From: JAXLWB01 sp046328715
GTDB taxonomy: Bacteria > Chloroflexota > Anaerolineae > Caldilineales > Caldilineaceae
DNA length: 64,000 nt
Direction of reading: 5' to 3'
NCBI GenBank assembly: GCA_046328715.1
Contig: JAXLWB010000014.1
Coordinates: 62,001 to 126,000, forward strand
Within the stretch, counting starts at the first letter, position 1, and each line of letters starts with the position of its first letter. Of this stretch, positions 50,273-59,362 are shown piece by piece. The notes under the pieces were generated by a model, which saw nothing but the letters and a program-made list of their open reading frames with translations, was not told where the DNA came from and ran no database searches. The position numbers and the translations under genes are program-made.

Positions 50273-53200
50273 TCAACGTTGAATCAGCGGCAGATACGAC
50301 TTTTGCTCATTGGGGATGAAGGTTGCATTCGTTGTGGCCTGCAGTGCGCCCAGTTGAGCCGTAACTCGGGCGATCCCTGCGCTTGCCGATGCGGTCAGAG
50401 ATGCAAGCGCCACACCATTCGCATTAGTTTGGGCCGAAGCGCTTATGGAACCGAGTGAAGTGGTGAAGTTAACAACCTGACCGGTGATTGGGTTGCCAAA
50501 GGCATCTGTGACCTTGGCGCGTACTGCTGCTACACTCTTTTCGTCGGCAACCAACAGAGTCGGGGTGATGGCGGTCGTGATAAAGGCTGGCGACCCGACG
50601 ATAAACGTAACTGTCACGGTTTGCCTGACATTACCGATATTGGCGGTCGCTATTGCTTGTCCTGCTGTCGTTGGTGCGAGCAAGTTCACGCTCACCTGTC
50701 CGTCAAGGTCGGTTTTCCCGCTGTTGGCTGCGAGGTTTCCCAAAGTTGTCGAGAACTGGATCTCCTGGTTAGGCACCAAATTGCCACTGGCGTCTTTTAC
50801 AACGACCGTAATCTCACTTGTGCTGTTGCCATCGGCGATAAGCTGATCTGGCGCAGCGTTTATGGCCAGTGTAGCAGCGGTGCCAATAAACAGGCCAAGA
50901 TCCGTATGGCGGTAACCAGCAGTGACATAAGCTGGGAGATTGCTGATGGCTTGATTCGGGTCGCCAGTATGATAAATCAGGATATCTTTCAGCAGGTAAG
51001 GACCATCAACGCCATGTGATAAAATCTGGGTTGCGCTGAACGGTAGCGTAACTGTCTGCGCAACTCCGGCTGTCACCGTGACATTGGTTTCGAGCCACTG
51101 AATCTCCTGATCGTTCTTGTCGACCAAACGCCCTTGTGCAATCACAACGCCGCTGTTGCCTGGCTGAATCGGTACGGAGACGTTTAGATAATCCTTCTGG
51201 CCGTCATGATCGGTATCAACAGCGGCATCCTGGAAATCACCAGCCAACGTCACCAAGGGGAAGGCAAAGTCAGTTGCTGTGTAAGGCTGAGTTGTTCCGG
51301 CAAAGGCTTGTTGATCAATCGCCTCCCCCGCCTGCGTTGTTAGGAGAACTTGTGTCAACTGATACGGGCCATCGGCACCATGCTGGCGAATCAGGCCGCC
51401 AGGGAAATCAAGCACTGTGGTGTTGGTGCCAGTGATTAGAACGACCTCTTCGGCGATGTCGGTAATCGTTTGCCCGGCTTGATCTCTGAGCGAAGCCGAA
51501 ACTTGGTAAAGCCCAGGCGTCGTTACACTGATTGTGCTACTAATGCGCAACAGATCAAACAAACCGTCACTGTTCAAATCAATGGCTCCGTCAGTGTAGC
51601 CCGTTGCATCAAGTTCGGCAGTGCCACCCGATTCAAACTGGGTTGCAAGATAGGCGGTTGATGTAGTATAGGCTTGTGCTGAAAAGGCGACCCGCTCTTG
51701 GCTAGTGTCGCGCACTTCCAGATAGCGCAACGTATATGGCCCATTCTTGCGTTGCCAGCGAATGCTTTTGCCATCAAATTGCAATGTCTGGGTTCCGGAA
51801 CTGTTGAATGCCGTGGTCGCCACTGCGCCGGGAATCGCACTGCCGTCGGCTGTATATAGCCAACCGACGAGTGTATAGTTGCCGGTGCCGTTCATCTGCA
51901 CGCCGACAGTGATGTTGAGTGTATCAAACAGTCCGTTGCTATTGCTATCCATGCCGCCGTCTGCATAGATGCCAGTGTAGGTAACAGTTGGCATCACGAA
52001 GTCTGTTGCGGTGTAGGCAGTGGTGATATAGACGTCATTGGCGAAGTCGACAACATCACCGTCGTCCCCTGTACGTAGCTCGATATGTCTTAATCGGTAG
52101 CTTCCATTTTTCCCCAACAAATTCAGTAATTTGCCATCAAAATCAAGCTGCATTTGTTGCAGTCCTGGACTCAAATTGGCGCTCGTGTAGGCCCAAACTG
52201 TACTCGAAGCGGCCCCATTTTGTAGCCAACCGACCAGTTGATAGGTCGCTGAGGCAGTGATATTGACGCCAACGGTGAGGCGTAGGGCTTCGTATTGACC
52301 ATTGTTATCGGTATCCACGCCGGCATCGGTATAGGCACCGCTCAGTTGGGCCAGATCTGGCAAGACAACCTCTGAATTTTGGAATTGGCTGGCTGCCGTT
52401 AGTAAACCGCTGGCTGCATTCGTCTGCGCTTCTTCAGCGGTTGCAGCGCTGACAAACGCTGGATTGGATTGTTTGCCAGGGTTTGCCCAATCTTTATCGG
52501 CGATCCCTTTATTGCCATGTCCAGCGACGATGGCGTCAAATTCATTATCGCCGTAATACTTATAGACTGCGCTTTTCTTGTGCTCTAAGTCTTTGCTGTC
52601 TGTCTTTGTCTTATCTGTGCCAAAGCTGTCTTCATATTCGTTGGGCAATTTATCATAATAAGCGTTGGTCGGTACATGAAAATCAGCATCGGCTTTGCCC
52701 ACCCAAGGACCGCCTGCTTCCCAATTGACTTTGATCGTGGTGCGATGGCGCAGTTCGTGGGCAATCACTTCGGAAACCGAGTCAATACCCCTCACATTGC
52801 CGTAGGTCGTTCCGTCGATGGTTAGGCCACCGGGATAATGGGTGGCAGAGGCAGCCAGCCCAAGTTCCACATTGTCGCTCGCTGGACTCCAGGCGCCATA
52901 ACTGCTTGCGCCTTTGGTCGCATCGTAGGTCACCTTGGGATTGGTCAAGCCGGGCACGGCACCGTCTGACCCCCAGTAGTCAAACCAGTTGGGCTTGCCA
53001 TCACCATTGTCATCGCCATTCTTTTCAAAGAAGAGCTTAAACTCAAGCTCTTTGCTAATTTGCCCGATTGCTCCGCTGCTCTTGTTTTTAAAGGTGACGG
53101 TTGCTTTGATTTTCTTTTTGCCATGTGTGCCTTTGTCTGGCTTGTAGGTGTATGGGTTGCCAGTGCCCGGCTTCAGATCACCCGACCAATTGACCTGTGT

Positions 53201-53956
53201 CACCTCAAAATCGCTGGGGGTGTCGACCACGGCTTCGAGTTTGACATCATAGGTGGTCATCGGGTTATTTACATCTTTACTGCCCGTAGCTTTGATCGTT
53301 TTGATCTGCGGCGCTCTCAAAAAGACAGGTTGATCAAGCACATTGCCCCACGCCCATGAAGCTTCGCAAGCGCTGTTGGGGTCGTATAAATATCCAACAT
53401 TGGCACGTAACCAGGTTGTTTCGCTAAAGGTCGCCGGGATGGCAAATTGACCAACCCCGGTCATCGTGCCAGCATAATTGATCGCGAGATAGCCGGTCAG
53501 ATCCTTATCCAGCACCCGCTCGCTCGCATCCCACTGCTTGTCGCCATTCCAGTCGATCCAGGCGTTGACATGTTCGGGACTGGCATCATAGGAAGGACAT
53601 TCCTGACCGGCCACACAGTGCTCAGGATTGGCAATAAAAACATTTACCTGTAGCTTCATGGTTCCATCGCCATTGGGCGTTAGAATCGCATTGGTAATGC
53701 GTTCGAATTCGGTAGAGCCGCCAACCGAGGAGCAGTAACCTGGCGCTAAGCTTATCGCATTGGGTAGGTTAGCGCTGGCACCTTGGGTTTGCCCACGTGC
53801 GCTAACCCCAACTTGGATGGTAGTGGGGGTGGCAGTTGGTGTAGGATCATAGGCCGTAGCTGTTGGCTGCTTCACGGTGAAGGCCATTGCCACTAGGATG
53901 AGCGCAGGAAGAAGGACTTGACTAGAAAGGCGCCGGTGCAGGATATATTTTTGCAT
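50273..53956 (-). CDS. Large secreted repeat protein with HELRH motif, four DxDxNG modules, Ig-like domains and LP tail
   Basis: 1227 residues. A signal peptide (about 1-35) is followed by a region with GEVT-like beta domains and an invasin-like stretch. A possible zinc site HELRH (400-404) is followed by a long Asp/Lys-rich stretch. Next are four modules of about 123 residues, near 545, 669, 792 and 914, each beginning with an acidic loop such as DTDNNGQYEAL, DSNSNGLFDTL, DLNSDGLFDLL and DTDHDGQKDYL (likely Ca2+ binding), then two Big_1-type Ig domains (about 1029, 1122). The tail is SYLPLIQR. It is probably an extracellular or surface protein; whether it is a peptidase is unproven. AGGAGG precedes the ATG. 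Confidence 0.88.
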   Translation of the reverse strand: MQKYILHRRLSSQVLLPALILVAMAFTVKQPTATAYDPTPTATPTTIQVGVSARGQTQGASANLPNAISLAPGYCSSVGGSTEFERITNAILTPNGDGTMKLQVNVFIANPEHCVAGQECPSYDASPEHVNAWIDWNGDKQWDASERVLDKDLTGYLAINYAGTMTGVGQFAIPATFSETTWLRANVGYLYDPNSACEASWAWGNVLDQPVFLRAPQIKTIKATGSKDVNNPMTTYDVKLEAVVDTPSDFEVTQVNWSGDLKPGTGNPYTYKPDKGTHGKKKIKATVTFKNKSSGAIGQISKELEFKLFFEKNGDDNGDGKPNWFDYWGSDGAVPGLTNPKVTYDATKGASSYGAWSPASDNVELGLAASATHYPGGLTIDGTTYGNVRGIDSVSEVIAHELRHRTTIKVNWEAGGPWVGKADADFHVPTNAYYDKLPNEYEDSFGTDKTKTDSKDLEHKKSAVYKYYGDNEFDAIVAGHGNKGIADKDWANPGKQSNPAFVSAATAEEAQTNAASGLLTAASQFQNSEVVLPDLAQLSGAYTDAGVDTDNNGQYEALRLTVGVNITASATYQLVGWLQNGAASSTVWAYTSANLSPGLQQMQLDFDGKLLNLLGKNGSYRLRHIELRTGDDGDVVDFANDVYITTAYTATDFVMPTVTYTGIYADGGMDSNSNGLFDTLNITVGVQMNGTGNYTLVGWLYTADGSAIPGAVATTAFNSSGTQTLQFDGKSIRWQRKNGPYTLRYLEVRDTSQERVAFSAQAYTTSTAYLATQFESGGTAELDATGYTDGAIDLNSDGLFDLLRISSTISVTTPGLYQVSASLRDQAGQTITDIAEEVVLITGTNTTVLDFPGGLIRQHGADGPYQLTQVLLTTQAGEAIDQQAFAGTTQPYTATDFAFPLVTLAGDFQDAAVDTDHDGQKDYLNVSVPIQPGNSGVVIAQGRLVDKNDQEIQWLETNVTVTAGVAQTVTLPFSATQILSHGVDGPYLLKDILIYHTGDPNQAISNLPAYVTAGYRHTDLGLFIGTAATLAINAAPDQLIADGNSTSEITVVVKDASGNLVPNQEIQFSTTLGNLAANSGKTDLDGQVSVNLLAPTTAGQAIATANIGNVRQTVTVTFIVGSPAFITTAITPTLLVADEKSVAAVRAKVTDAFGNPITGQVVNFTTSLGSISASAQTNANGVALASLTASASAGIARVTAQLGALQATTNATFIPNEQKSYLPLIQR

Positions 53957-54267
53957 AGAGCCTCCTGATACAGAATTGCAGAGACAATAGGAAAATGGTC
54001 AATTTGGACAAATTTTTCGGCAATATTGAGAGCCGCTAGGGTGTTTTATGATAGAATTCAGGTGCTAAAACGCGTTCCCCATTTTACTGACAGGTTGCAC
54101 AATGGGCAAATGCATTGCAAGCGTGCCCTAGGACGACTTGTCTAACTACAATGGCAGCTAGACTATGGGCTCCTGCGATTTTGTACTTCATAGGATTGAG
54201 CCTAACCAGATTCAGACGGTTAAAGCGTTGGAATTCTTCAAAGTTACAGTTTGAACAAGTAACCACG
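53957..54267. other. Intergenic region upstream of the large secreted protein
   Basis: No gene with good support. It should hold the minus-strand promoter of the 50273 gene (a weak TTGTCC-N16-TATTGT is present around 53990-54020) and the plus-strand promoter of the 54268 gene. An open frame in phase with 54268 extends back to 54115 but lacks a good start. Confidence 0.4.
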
Positions 54268-54744
54268 ATGCTAATATTACTCTATCTGCTCTTAGGTGTT
54301 GTACTGGCACTCCTCTATATTTGGCTAGCACGGCGCGCTCCATTGATTGGCGAAATGGCCAATTACACAATTGGTTTGATTGTCGCTGCGCTGATCTATG
54401 TCGGTTTTGCCGTGAGAGGCGGGACAAACGAATGGTTGTGGCTGGAGATACTAGGCGTCGTGATCTATGGCGGCGTTGCCTTATTGGGATTACGCGGGTC
54501 GCCATTGCTGATTGCACTGGGATGGGGCGCGCACCCACTGTGGGACGCAGTCCTGCACCCGCTGCAAACTACGGACTTTGTCCCCTATTGGTATGCCTGG
54601 GCTTGTATCGGTTTTGATCTGATGCTGGCTGGGTATATTGTTTGGCACTGGTGGAACAGACGGAAATTGGGTCAGGAGTTACCCCAACAACCTTTTAATC
54701 GCAGCCATATAGGCATCTTCAGGGATGGCATCCGGATCGAGTAA
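54268..54744 (+). CDS. Small polytopic membrane protein, DUF6010-like
   Basis: 158 residues with five helices. The pattern ALGWGAHPLWDAVLHPLQ with its His/Asp residues is typical of DUF6010 proteins. Function is unknown in the family. The last 66 bases overlap the 3' end of the convergent tetR gene at 54679, so the two transcripts are antisense there. Confidence 0.65.
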   Translation: MLILLYLLLGVVLALLYIWLARRAPLIGEMANYTIGLIVAALIYVGFAVRGGTNEWLWLEILGVVIYGGVALLGLRGSPLLIALGWGAHPLWDAVLHPLQTTDFVPYWYAWACIGFDLMLAGYIVWHWWNRRKLGQELPQQPFNRSHIGIFRDGIRIE

Positions 54745-55293
54745 GGTTTGCAGCGATAGTCCAATGTCAAAGCTGAACATGTACAAGGGCAACTCATCAA
54801 GTGGCAAAGCAGGCGTTGTGTTGTTGGACGCATGGGCAGCAGCGAGATGCTCTTTCATCACCTGGCGCATCGTGCGCAGTCGTTTTGCAACTTCAAGGCG
54901 CATCTTTTCATCGCGCAAGGCGTTGAGCATGAATTCTAATTGCAACATAATCCAGGACTGGTCCTGCTTAATGTACTCCACATAACTTCGTCCTGCCTCG
55001 CCGTTGTTCTCTGGCTTGGGGACTTCAGGTTGGTCAGGCGCAGCAAAAAGTCCCCGAATCTTCTCCCAGCCTTTCATTTGTTCTTCGGTATAATGATCGA
55101 GCAGCGCCAAAAAAAGCTCCTCTTTGCTCGCAAAATTAGAGTAAACTGCTCCCTTTGAATAACCAGCTTCTTCAGCAATCGCATCCAGCGAGGCGGCATG
55201 GTAGCCACGTCGACCAAAGACAGTATAGGCGGCCTCAAGCAGGCGCTGACGGGTCTGTTGTTGACTTTCCTCGCGACTTAGTCGTGGTGACAT
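54679..55293 (-). CDS. TetR-family regulator, divergent from an MFS pump
   Basis: 204 residues. The helix-turn-helix (about 16-58) reads LLEAAYTVFGRRGYHAASLD followed by AIAEEAGYSKGAVYSNFASKE. The C-terminal domain is helical. The gene faces away from the 55607 MFS transporter across a 313-base gap containing an imperfect palindrome, a usual arrangement for an efflux repressor. Ligand unknown. Confidence 0.9.
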   Translation of the reverse strand: MSPRLSREESQQQTRQRLLEAAYTVFGRRGYHAASLDAIAEEAGYSKGAVYSNFASKEELFLALLDHYTEEQMKGWEKIRGLFAAPDQPEVPKPENNGEAGRSYVEYIKQDQSWIMLQLEFMLNALRDEKMRLEVAKRLRTMRQVMKEHLAAAHASNNTTPALPLDELPLYMFSFDIGLSLQTLLDPDAIPEDAYMAAIKRLLG

Positions 55294-55606
55294 ATTCCCT
55301 TCTTGACAGAAAAAATGATTTGAAATACTATATGGAATATAGATACTGTATGGTATTTGAAGAGATCTTGAAACATTGACCGGTACTTTGTGCGTATTGA
55401 GAAGTTGTATTCTTTCCCCGATTACGCTATCTGCTGGGTGCCAAATGGCATTCTTAATCTGTGTGTCTCAGTATCTGAATTCTACCTGGTATTCTAAATC
55501 TGTTGGATCTTTCTACCAATCAGTTTGGCTCTTTGATGTGAGTATTTACAAATGTATGGCAGGGTTGTTTCTCATTCTCTGGGCAACGCTTCGTTAGGAG
55601 CTTCTT
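55294..55606. promoter_or_regulatory. Divergent tetR/MFS control region
   Basis: No gene seen. AAATACTATATG (55323-55334) and TGTATGGTATTT (55347-55358) form an imperfect palindrome (10 of 12 matched) near the tetR start, a candidate operator. The rest is AT-rich and should carry both promoters; 55380-55560 has a mixed composition without clear signal. Confidence 0.5.
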
Positions 55607-56857
55607 ATGACGTCTTCCACTGCATGGCGTGGTCGTTTCTTCACCTTTTGGGGCGCACAGGCGATCTCCATTATTGGCAGCAGTCTGACGCAGTTTGCCT
55701 TGGTCTGGTGGCTCACGGAGACGACAAAGTCAGCGACGATTCTGGCGACATCTAGTTTGGTTGCCTTGTTGCCGGGGATTTTGGTTGGTCCGATTGCAGG
55801 CGTACTGGTCGATCGCTGGAATCGCAAGCGGGTGATCAATATTGCCGACGGAGTGGGTGCCCTGTCTGCCTTCGCTCTGGCACTACTCTTCTGGTTCGAT
55901 CTGATTCAGATCTGGCATGTCTATGTGATTATGTTTATTCGCTCAATTGCAGGCAATTTTCAGTTCCCAGCGGTGCAATCCTCAACCTCGCTTATGGTAC
56001 CCGATGACCAACTAGCACGAGTGCAGGGATTGAACCAGATGTTGCAGGGAATCAGTATGATTGCGGCTCCGCCTTTAGGGGCCTGGCTGATCTCGCTGTT
56101 GCCCTTTGAAGGCATTATGGCAATTGATGTCATTACGGGCACATTTGCTATTGTGCTCGTCTTGATTCTGCACATTCCTCAGCCCCAAGTGGATCGCTCA
56201 ACCTCAACCTCGCTTGCCAGCGTCTGGAGTGACTTTCGCCAGGGAATTCAATACATTGTCTCTTGGAATGGATTGTTGTCTTTGATGGTGATTTCGTCGC
56301 TACTCAACCTGATGCTAACCCCCGCCTTTTCACTGTTGCCTATTCTGGTCACACGCAACCTCAATGGTGGAGCCGAAGAGCTGGCGTGGCTGAACATGGC
56401 CTTTGGCATTGGCATCGTGGTTGGTGGGGCGCTACTCAGTGTGTGGGGAGGCTTTAAGCGGCGCATCAACACCTCGATGGTGGGGTTGCTGGGCATGTCG
56501 ATTGGTGTGCTGATGGTCGGCTTTGCACCCGCCAACGGGTTTTGGTGGACGCTGATTGGGATTGCATTGATTGGGTTGATGAACCCGATTGCCAATGGCC
56601 CCTTCTTTGCTATTCTTCAATCCGTGGTTGCGCCTGAGATTCAAGGGCGAATCTTCACGGTGATCGGCAGTGCCTCGCTCCTGATGTCGCCGATTGGATT
56701 GGCGATTGCCGGCCCAGTGTCGGATCGGTTTGGCGTACAGATTTGGTATTGCGTCGGTGGGATCGTTGCCTTGCTGATGTTGGTCTTTATCTTGGTAACA
56801 CCCGTTATTCGCAACCTGGAAGACCAAGTCACCAGTCGAGAGACAGCGCCACAATAA
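55607..56857 (+). CDS. MFS efflux transporter (MefA-like)
   Basis: 416 residues, about twelve helices. The N-terminus WRGRFFTFWGAQAISIIGSS and the loop after helix 2 with GPIAGVLVDRWNRKRV (MFS motif A) fit the proton-driven macrolide-type (MefA/DHA3) exporters. Substrate unknown. TTAGGAG seven bases before ATG 55607. It is divergent from the TetR gene at 54679, its likely repressor. Confidence 0.9.
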   Translation: MTSSTAWRGRFFTFWGAQAISIIGSSLTQFALVWWLTETTKSATILATSSLVALLPGILVGPIAGVLVDRWNRKRVINIADGVGALSAFALALLFWFDLIQIWHVYVIMFIRSIAGNFQFPAVQSSTSLMVPDDQLARVQGLNQMLQGISMIAAPPLGAWLISLLPFEGIMAIDVITGTFAIVLVLILHIPQPQVDRSTSTSLASVWSDFRQGIQYIVSWNGLLSLMVISSLLNLMLTPAFSLLPILVTRNLNGGAEELAWLNMAFGIGIVVGGALLSVWGGFKRRINTSMVGLLGMSIGVLMVGFAPANGFWWTLIGIALIGLMNPIANGPFFAILQSVVAPEIQGRIFTVIGSASLLMSPIGLAIAGPVSDRFGVQIWYCVGGIVALLMLVFILVTPVIRNLEDQVTSRETAPQ

Positions 56858-56985
56858 GAAAAATCATGGTACACGATCCCCACCAGTGGCCAAAGAATTC
56901 GCCTGCGACTATGCAGACATGCGCGGTGAAGTTGGCTAGGATTCCCTCGGAATAACGGATCAGCTCTCATCACTATGAGTCGCAT

Positions 56986-57030
56986 CCACAGTGTAGCCTT
57001 GCTGCCATCTGTTGGCAAGCTACACTGTGG
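56986..57030. terminator. Hairpin between convergent MFS and SDR genes
   Basis: CCACAGTGTAGCCTTGC (56986-57002) pairs with GCAAGCTACACTGTGG (57015-57030), one bulge, 12-base loop. It is likely to stop transcripts from both sides, though T-runs are weak. Confidence 0.6.
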
Positions 57031-57038
57031 CTACTGGT

Positions 57039-57935
57039 TTACGATACCTTCACAACTGTTTCCGGCATTGTCAACTGTTCGCTCAACTTCCACAAGCGTT
57101 TGGCTTTTGTCTCGTCATACGATTCGTCGCTGGAACGGATCTCTTTGCCGTTGGCGAAAAACTTGCCGCCACTGTTGGCGAACTCGGGGTTGAGTGCCAA
57201 AGCTGCTAACTCTTTGCCCGATACGTCGGCAGTGCGTGCGCTAGGAATCAACATCAAGGCTTTCGAGTAGAACCAGCGCGCAAAACCGGTCTTGGTAACA
57301 CCGAAGGTCTCCGGCACGAAGCCAGGACAGACCGCAATCGAGGTGATGCCGGTTCCGGCTACCTGGCGCTGCAACTCATAGGCAAACCAAACATTGGCTA
57401 GCTTGGTGTTATTGTAGAAGATGCGCGGATCGTACCACTTCTCACCCTTGAGGTTGTCGAAGTCGAACTTTGCACCCTTGCCGCCCTTGCCTGGCATATG
57501 CCGGATCGAGGAGACTGTGATCACCCGTGCCGGCGTTGAGGCTTGCAGCACAGGCAGCAACAGATTTGTCAACAAAAAATGGCCAAGATGATTGGTACCA
57601 AACTCCAGTTCAAAGCCATCTGGGGTAAAGTGTAGTTGTTTGTCCAGGCCGATATAGCCAGCATTATTGATCAAAATGTGGAGTGGCAATTTTCTTGCTT
57701 TGTATTGTTCCACAAATTGGCGGACAGAGGTAGGCGATGCGAGATCGATCTGCATCACTTCGACTTGGGCATTGACAACTGAATTGCGGATGGCGGCAGC
57801 ACTCGCCTCGCCGCGTTCGAGGTTGCGCGCTGCAATGACGACATGAACATTCTGAGCCGCAAGTGCCTTTGCGGTCTCATAGCCGATACCACGATTGCCA
57901 CCTGTGACAATCGCATAACGTGTAGATTGATTCAT
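57039..57935 (-). CDS. Short-chain dehydrogenase/reductase (retinol dehydrogenase-like)
   Basis: 298 residues. The cofactor motif is TGGNRGIGYETAKAL, followed by NNAGYIG, catalytic Ser in ITVSSIRHM, and Tyr/Lys in YNNTKLANVWFAYEL. The pattern and C-terminal length fit the RDH/WW-oxidoreductase-like subgroup. It reduces or oxidises a ketone/alcohol with NAD(P). Substrate unknown. It has no operon partner, except that the next minus-strand gene (58007) is a pump. Confidence 0.92.
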   Translation of the reverse strand: MNQSTRYAIVTGGNRGIGYETAKALAAQNVHVVIAARNLERGEASAAAIRNSVVNAQVEVMQIDLASPTSVRQFVEQYKARKLPLHILINNAGYIGLDKQLHFTPDGFELEFGTNHLGHFLLTNLLLPVLQASTPARVITVSSIRHMPGKGGKGAKFDFDNLKGEKWYDPRIFYNNTKLANVWFAYELQRQVAGTGITSIAVCPGFVPETFGVTKTGFARWFYSKALMLIPSARTADVSGKELAALALNPEFANSGGKFFANGKEIRSSDESYDETKAKRLWKLSEQLTMPETVVKVS

Positions 57936-57968
57936 ACCTTGTACTTCCCTACAATGTTTTAAAATGAA

Positions 57969-57999
57969 GCCGGATACGAATCATAGGTCCGTATCCGGC
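57969..57999 (-). terminator. Terminator after the 58007 pump gene
   Basis: GCCGGATACG (57969-57978) and CGTATCCGGC (57990-57999) are exact complements with an 11-base loop. On the minus strand TTCATTTTAAAAC follows. Confidence 0.72.
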
Positions 58000-58006
58000 A
58001 GAAAAA

Positions 58007-59269
58007 CTAATGGGTTGGAGGAGCCGCTGAGGCAACAACAGGGGTGGAAACAGCGGTAGCAGGTAAACGGCGGAAGGTATTCAGCGTCAACAAGATCGCG
58101 CAAATCATCAAGAACGAGCCGACAAAGAAGGCCGCACCTGGTACCTCTACAGGTGCCCGGTCGCTAATGAAATAGCTGAATACATTGGTAGCAATCAATG
58201 GCCCGATCACGCCGGTAATCGAGTTTAAACTGGCAAGCGCTCCCTGAATTGCACCTTGCTCATTTGCTTTGACATTCTGCGTAATGATCGATTGGGCGCT
58301 GGGCTGCGACAAGAAGCCAAACGCACCAAAAAAGGGAATGGCATACATCATCCAGCCTTTGTAGGCCAAACCATAAAGAATAAAGCTTGTTGCCGTAACC
58401 GTTAATCCAAAGAGCAGAGAACGTCGTTCACCCAATTTGGGAATAATGGTGCGGATAAAGCCACCTTGCACAATCATGGCGCTGATACCAACCACCGCCA
58501 ACGAAAGCCCAACCCCTTGGGTGTCCCAGCCAAAACGATACTCCGTATAGAGCACCCAGGTACTCTGTAGTGCATTTTGTGCCAAACCTGCCAGCAAGAG
58601 GGTTCCTGCCAATGCTAGTACAATCGGGTAGCGAGTCAAATTCCATAACGAACCGACTGGATTGGCACGTCTCCAATCAAAGGGACGGCGATTTTCTGGT
58701 GCCAGCGACTCAGGCACGACAAGAAAGCCGTAGATCCAGTTGATCAAGGTGATGCCTGCAACGACAAAGAAGGGCACACGCAACCCATAGCCGCCCAACA
58801 ATCCACCCAAGGCAGGTCCCAGGATGAAGCCCAAGCCAAACGCCGCACCGATCAAGCCGAAATTCTGTGCTCGCTTTTCCGGCGGGCTGACATCTGCGAT
58901 GTAGGCAGTCGCCGCAGTGATGTTGGCAGAAGTGATCCCAGCAATGACACGTCCAACAAAGAACCAGCTCAGACTTGGGGCAAAGGCAAGCAATAGGTAA
59001 TCCAAGCCAGAGCCAAGCAATGAAATTAGAATGACGGGGCGACGACCATATTGATCGGAAAGGCTTCCCAAGATAGGCGAAAAGACGAACTGCATCAAGG
59101 CAAAGATGGCAGTCATAATACCGAGCGTGGTGGAAGCCAGCTCGAAGTTGTTGTTGGTAAACGATTTCACTAACTCGGGCAATACTGGGATAATCAATCC
59201 AAGCCCAAGAATATCAAGCAGCAGTGTCACGAAGACAAAGCCGATTGCAGGTTTTCGATTATTGTTCAT
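58007..59269 (-). CDS. MFS drug exporter, TetA type
   Basis: 420 residues, twelve helices. The N-terminus VFVTLLLDILGLGLIIPVLP and MFS motif A GSLSDQYGRRPVILISLLGS are diagnostic of the tetracycline-resistance (DHA1) group; motif C is present as GFILGPALGGLLGGYG. It probably exports drugs or metabolites; tetracycline itself is not implied. The C-terminus is short and polar. No regulator adjoins. Confidence 0.9.
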   Translation of the reverse strand: MNNNRKPAIGFVFVTLLLDILGLGLIIPVLPELVKSFTNNNFELASTTLGIMTAIFALMQFVFSPILGSLSDQYGRRPVILISLLGSGLDYLLLAFAPSLSWFFVGRVIAGITSANITAATAYIADVSPPEKRAQNFGLIGAAFGLGFILGPALGGLLGGYGLRVPFFVVAGITLINWIYGFLVVPESLAPENRRPFDWRRANPVGSLWNLTRYPIVLALAGTLLLAGLAQNALQSTWVLYTEYRFGWDTQGVGLSLAVVGISAMIVQGGFIRTIIPKLGERRSLLFGLTVTATSFILYGLAYKGWMMYAIPFFGAFGFLSQPSAQSIITQNVKANEQGAIQGALASLNSITGVIGPLIATNVFSYFISDRAPVEVPGAAFFVGSFLMICAILLTLNTFRRLPATAVSTPVVASAAPPTH

Positions 59270-59362
59270 AACAGTGTTCTCAAATGAATGATCTGTGGGT
59301 TCCGATAAGACAGCCCATTATAATGTAAAATCCAGCCAAACAAGAGTTAGTACTCTCACGAT

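Noticed and set aside
52745..52759. Firm call of a zinc metalloprotease from HELRH
   Set aside because: Only the HExxH is seen; the third ligand and a known protease family pattern are not identifiable, so it is reported only as a possible site.
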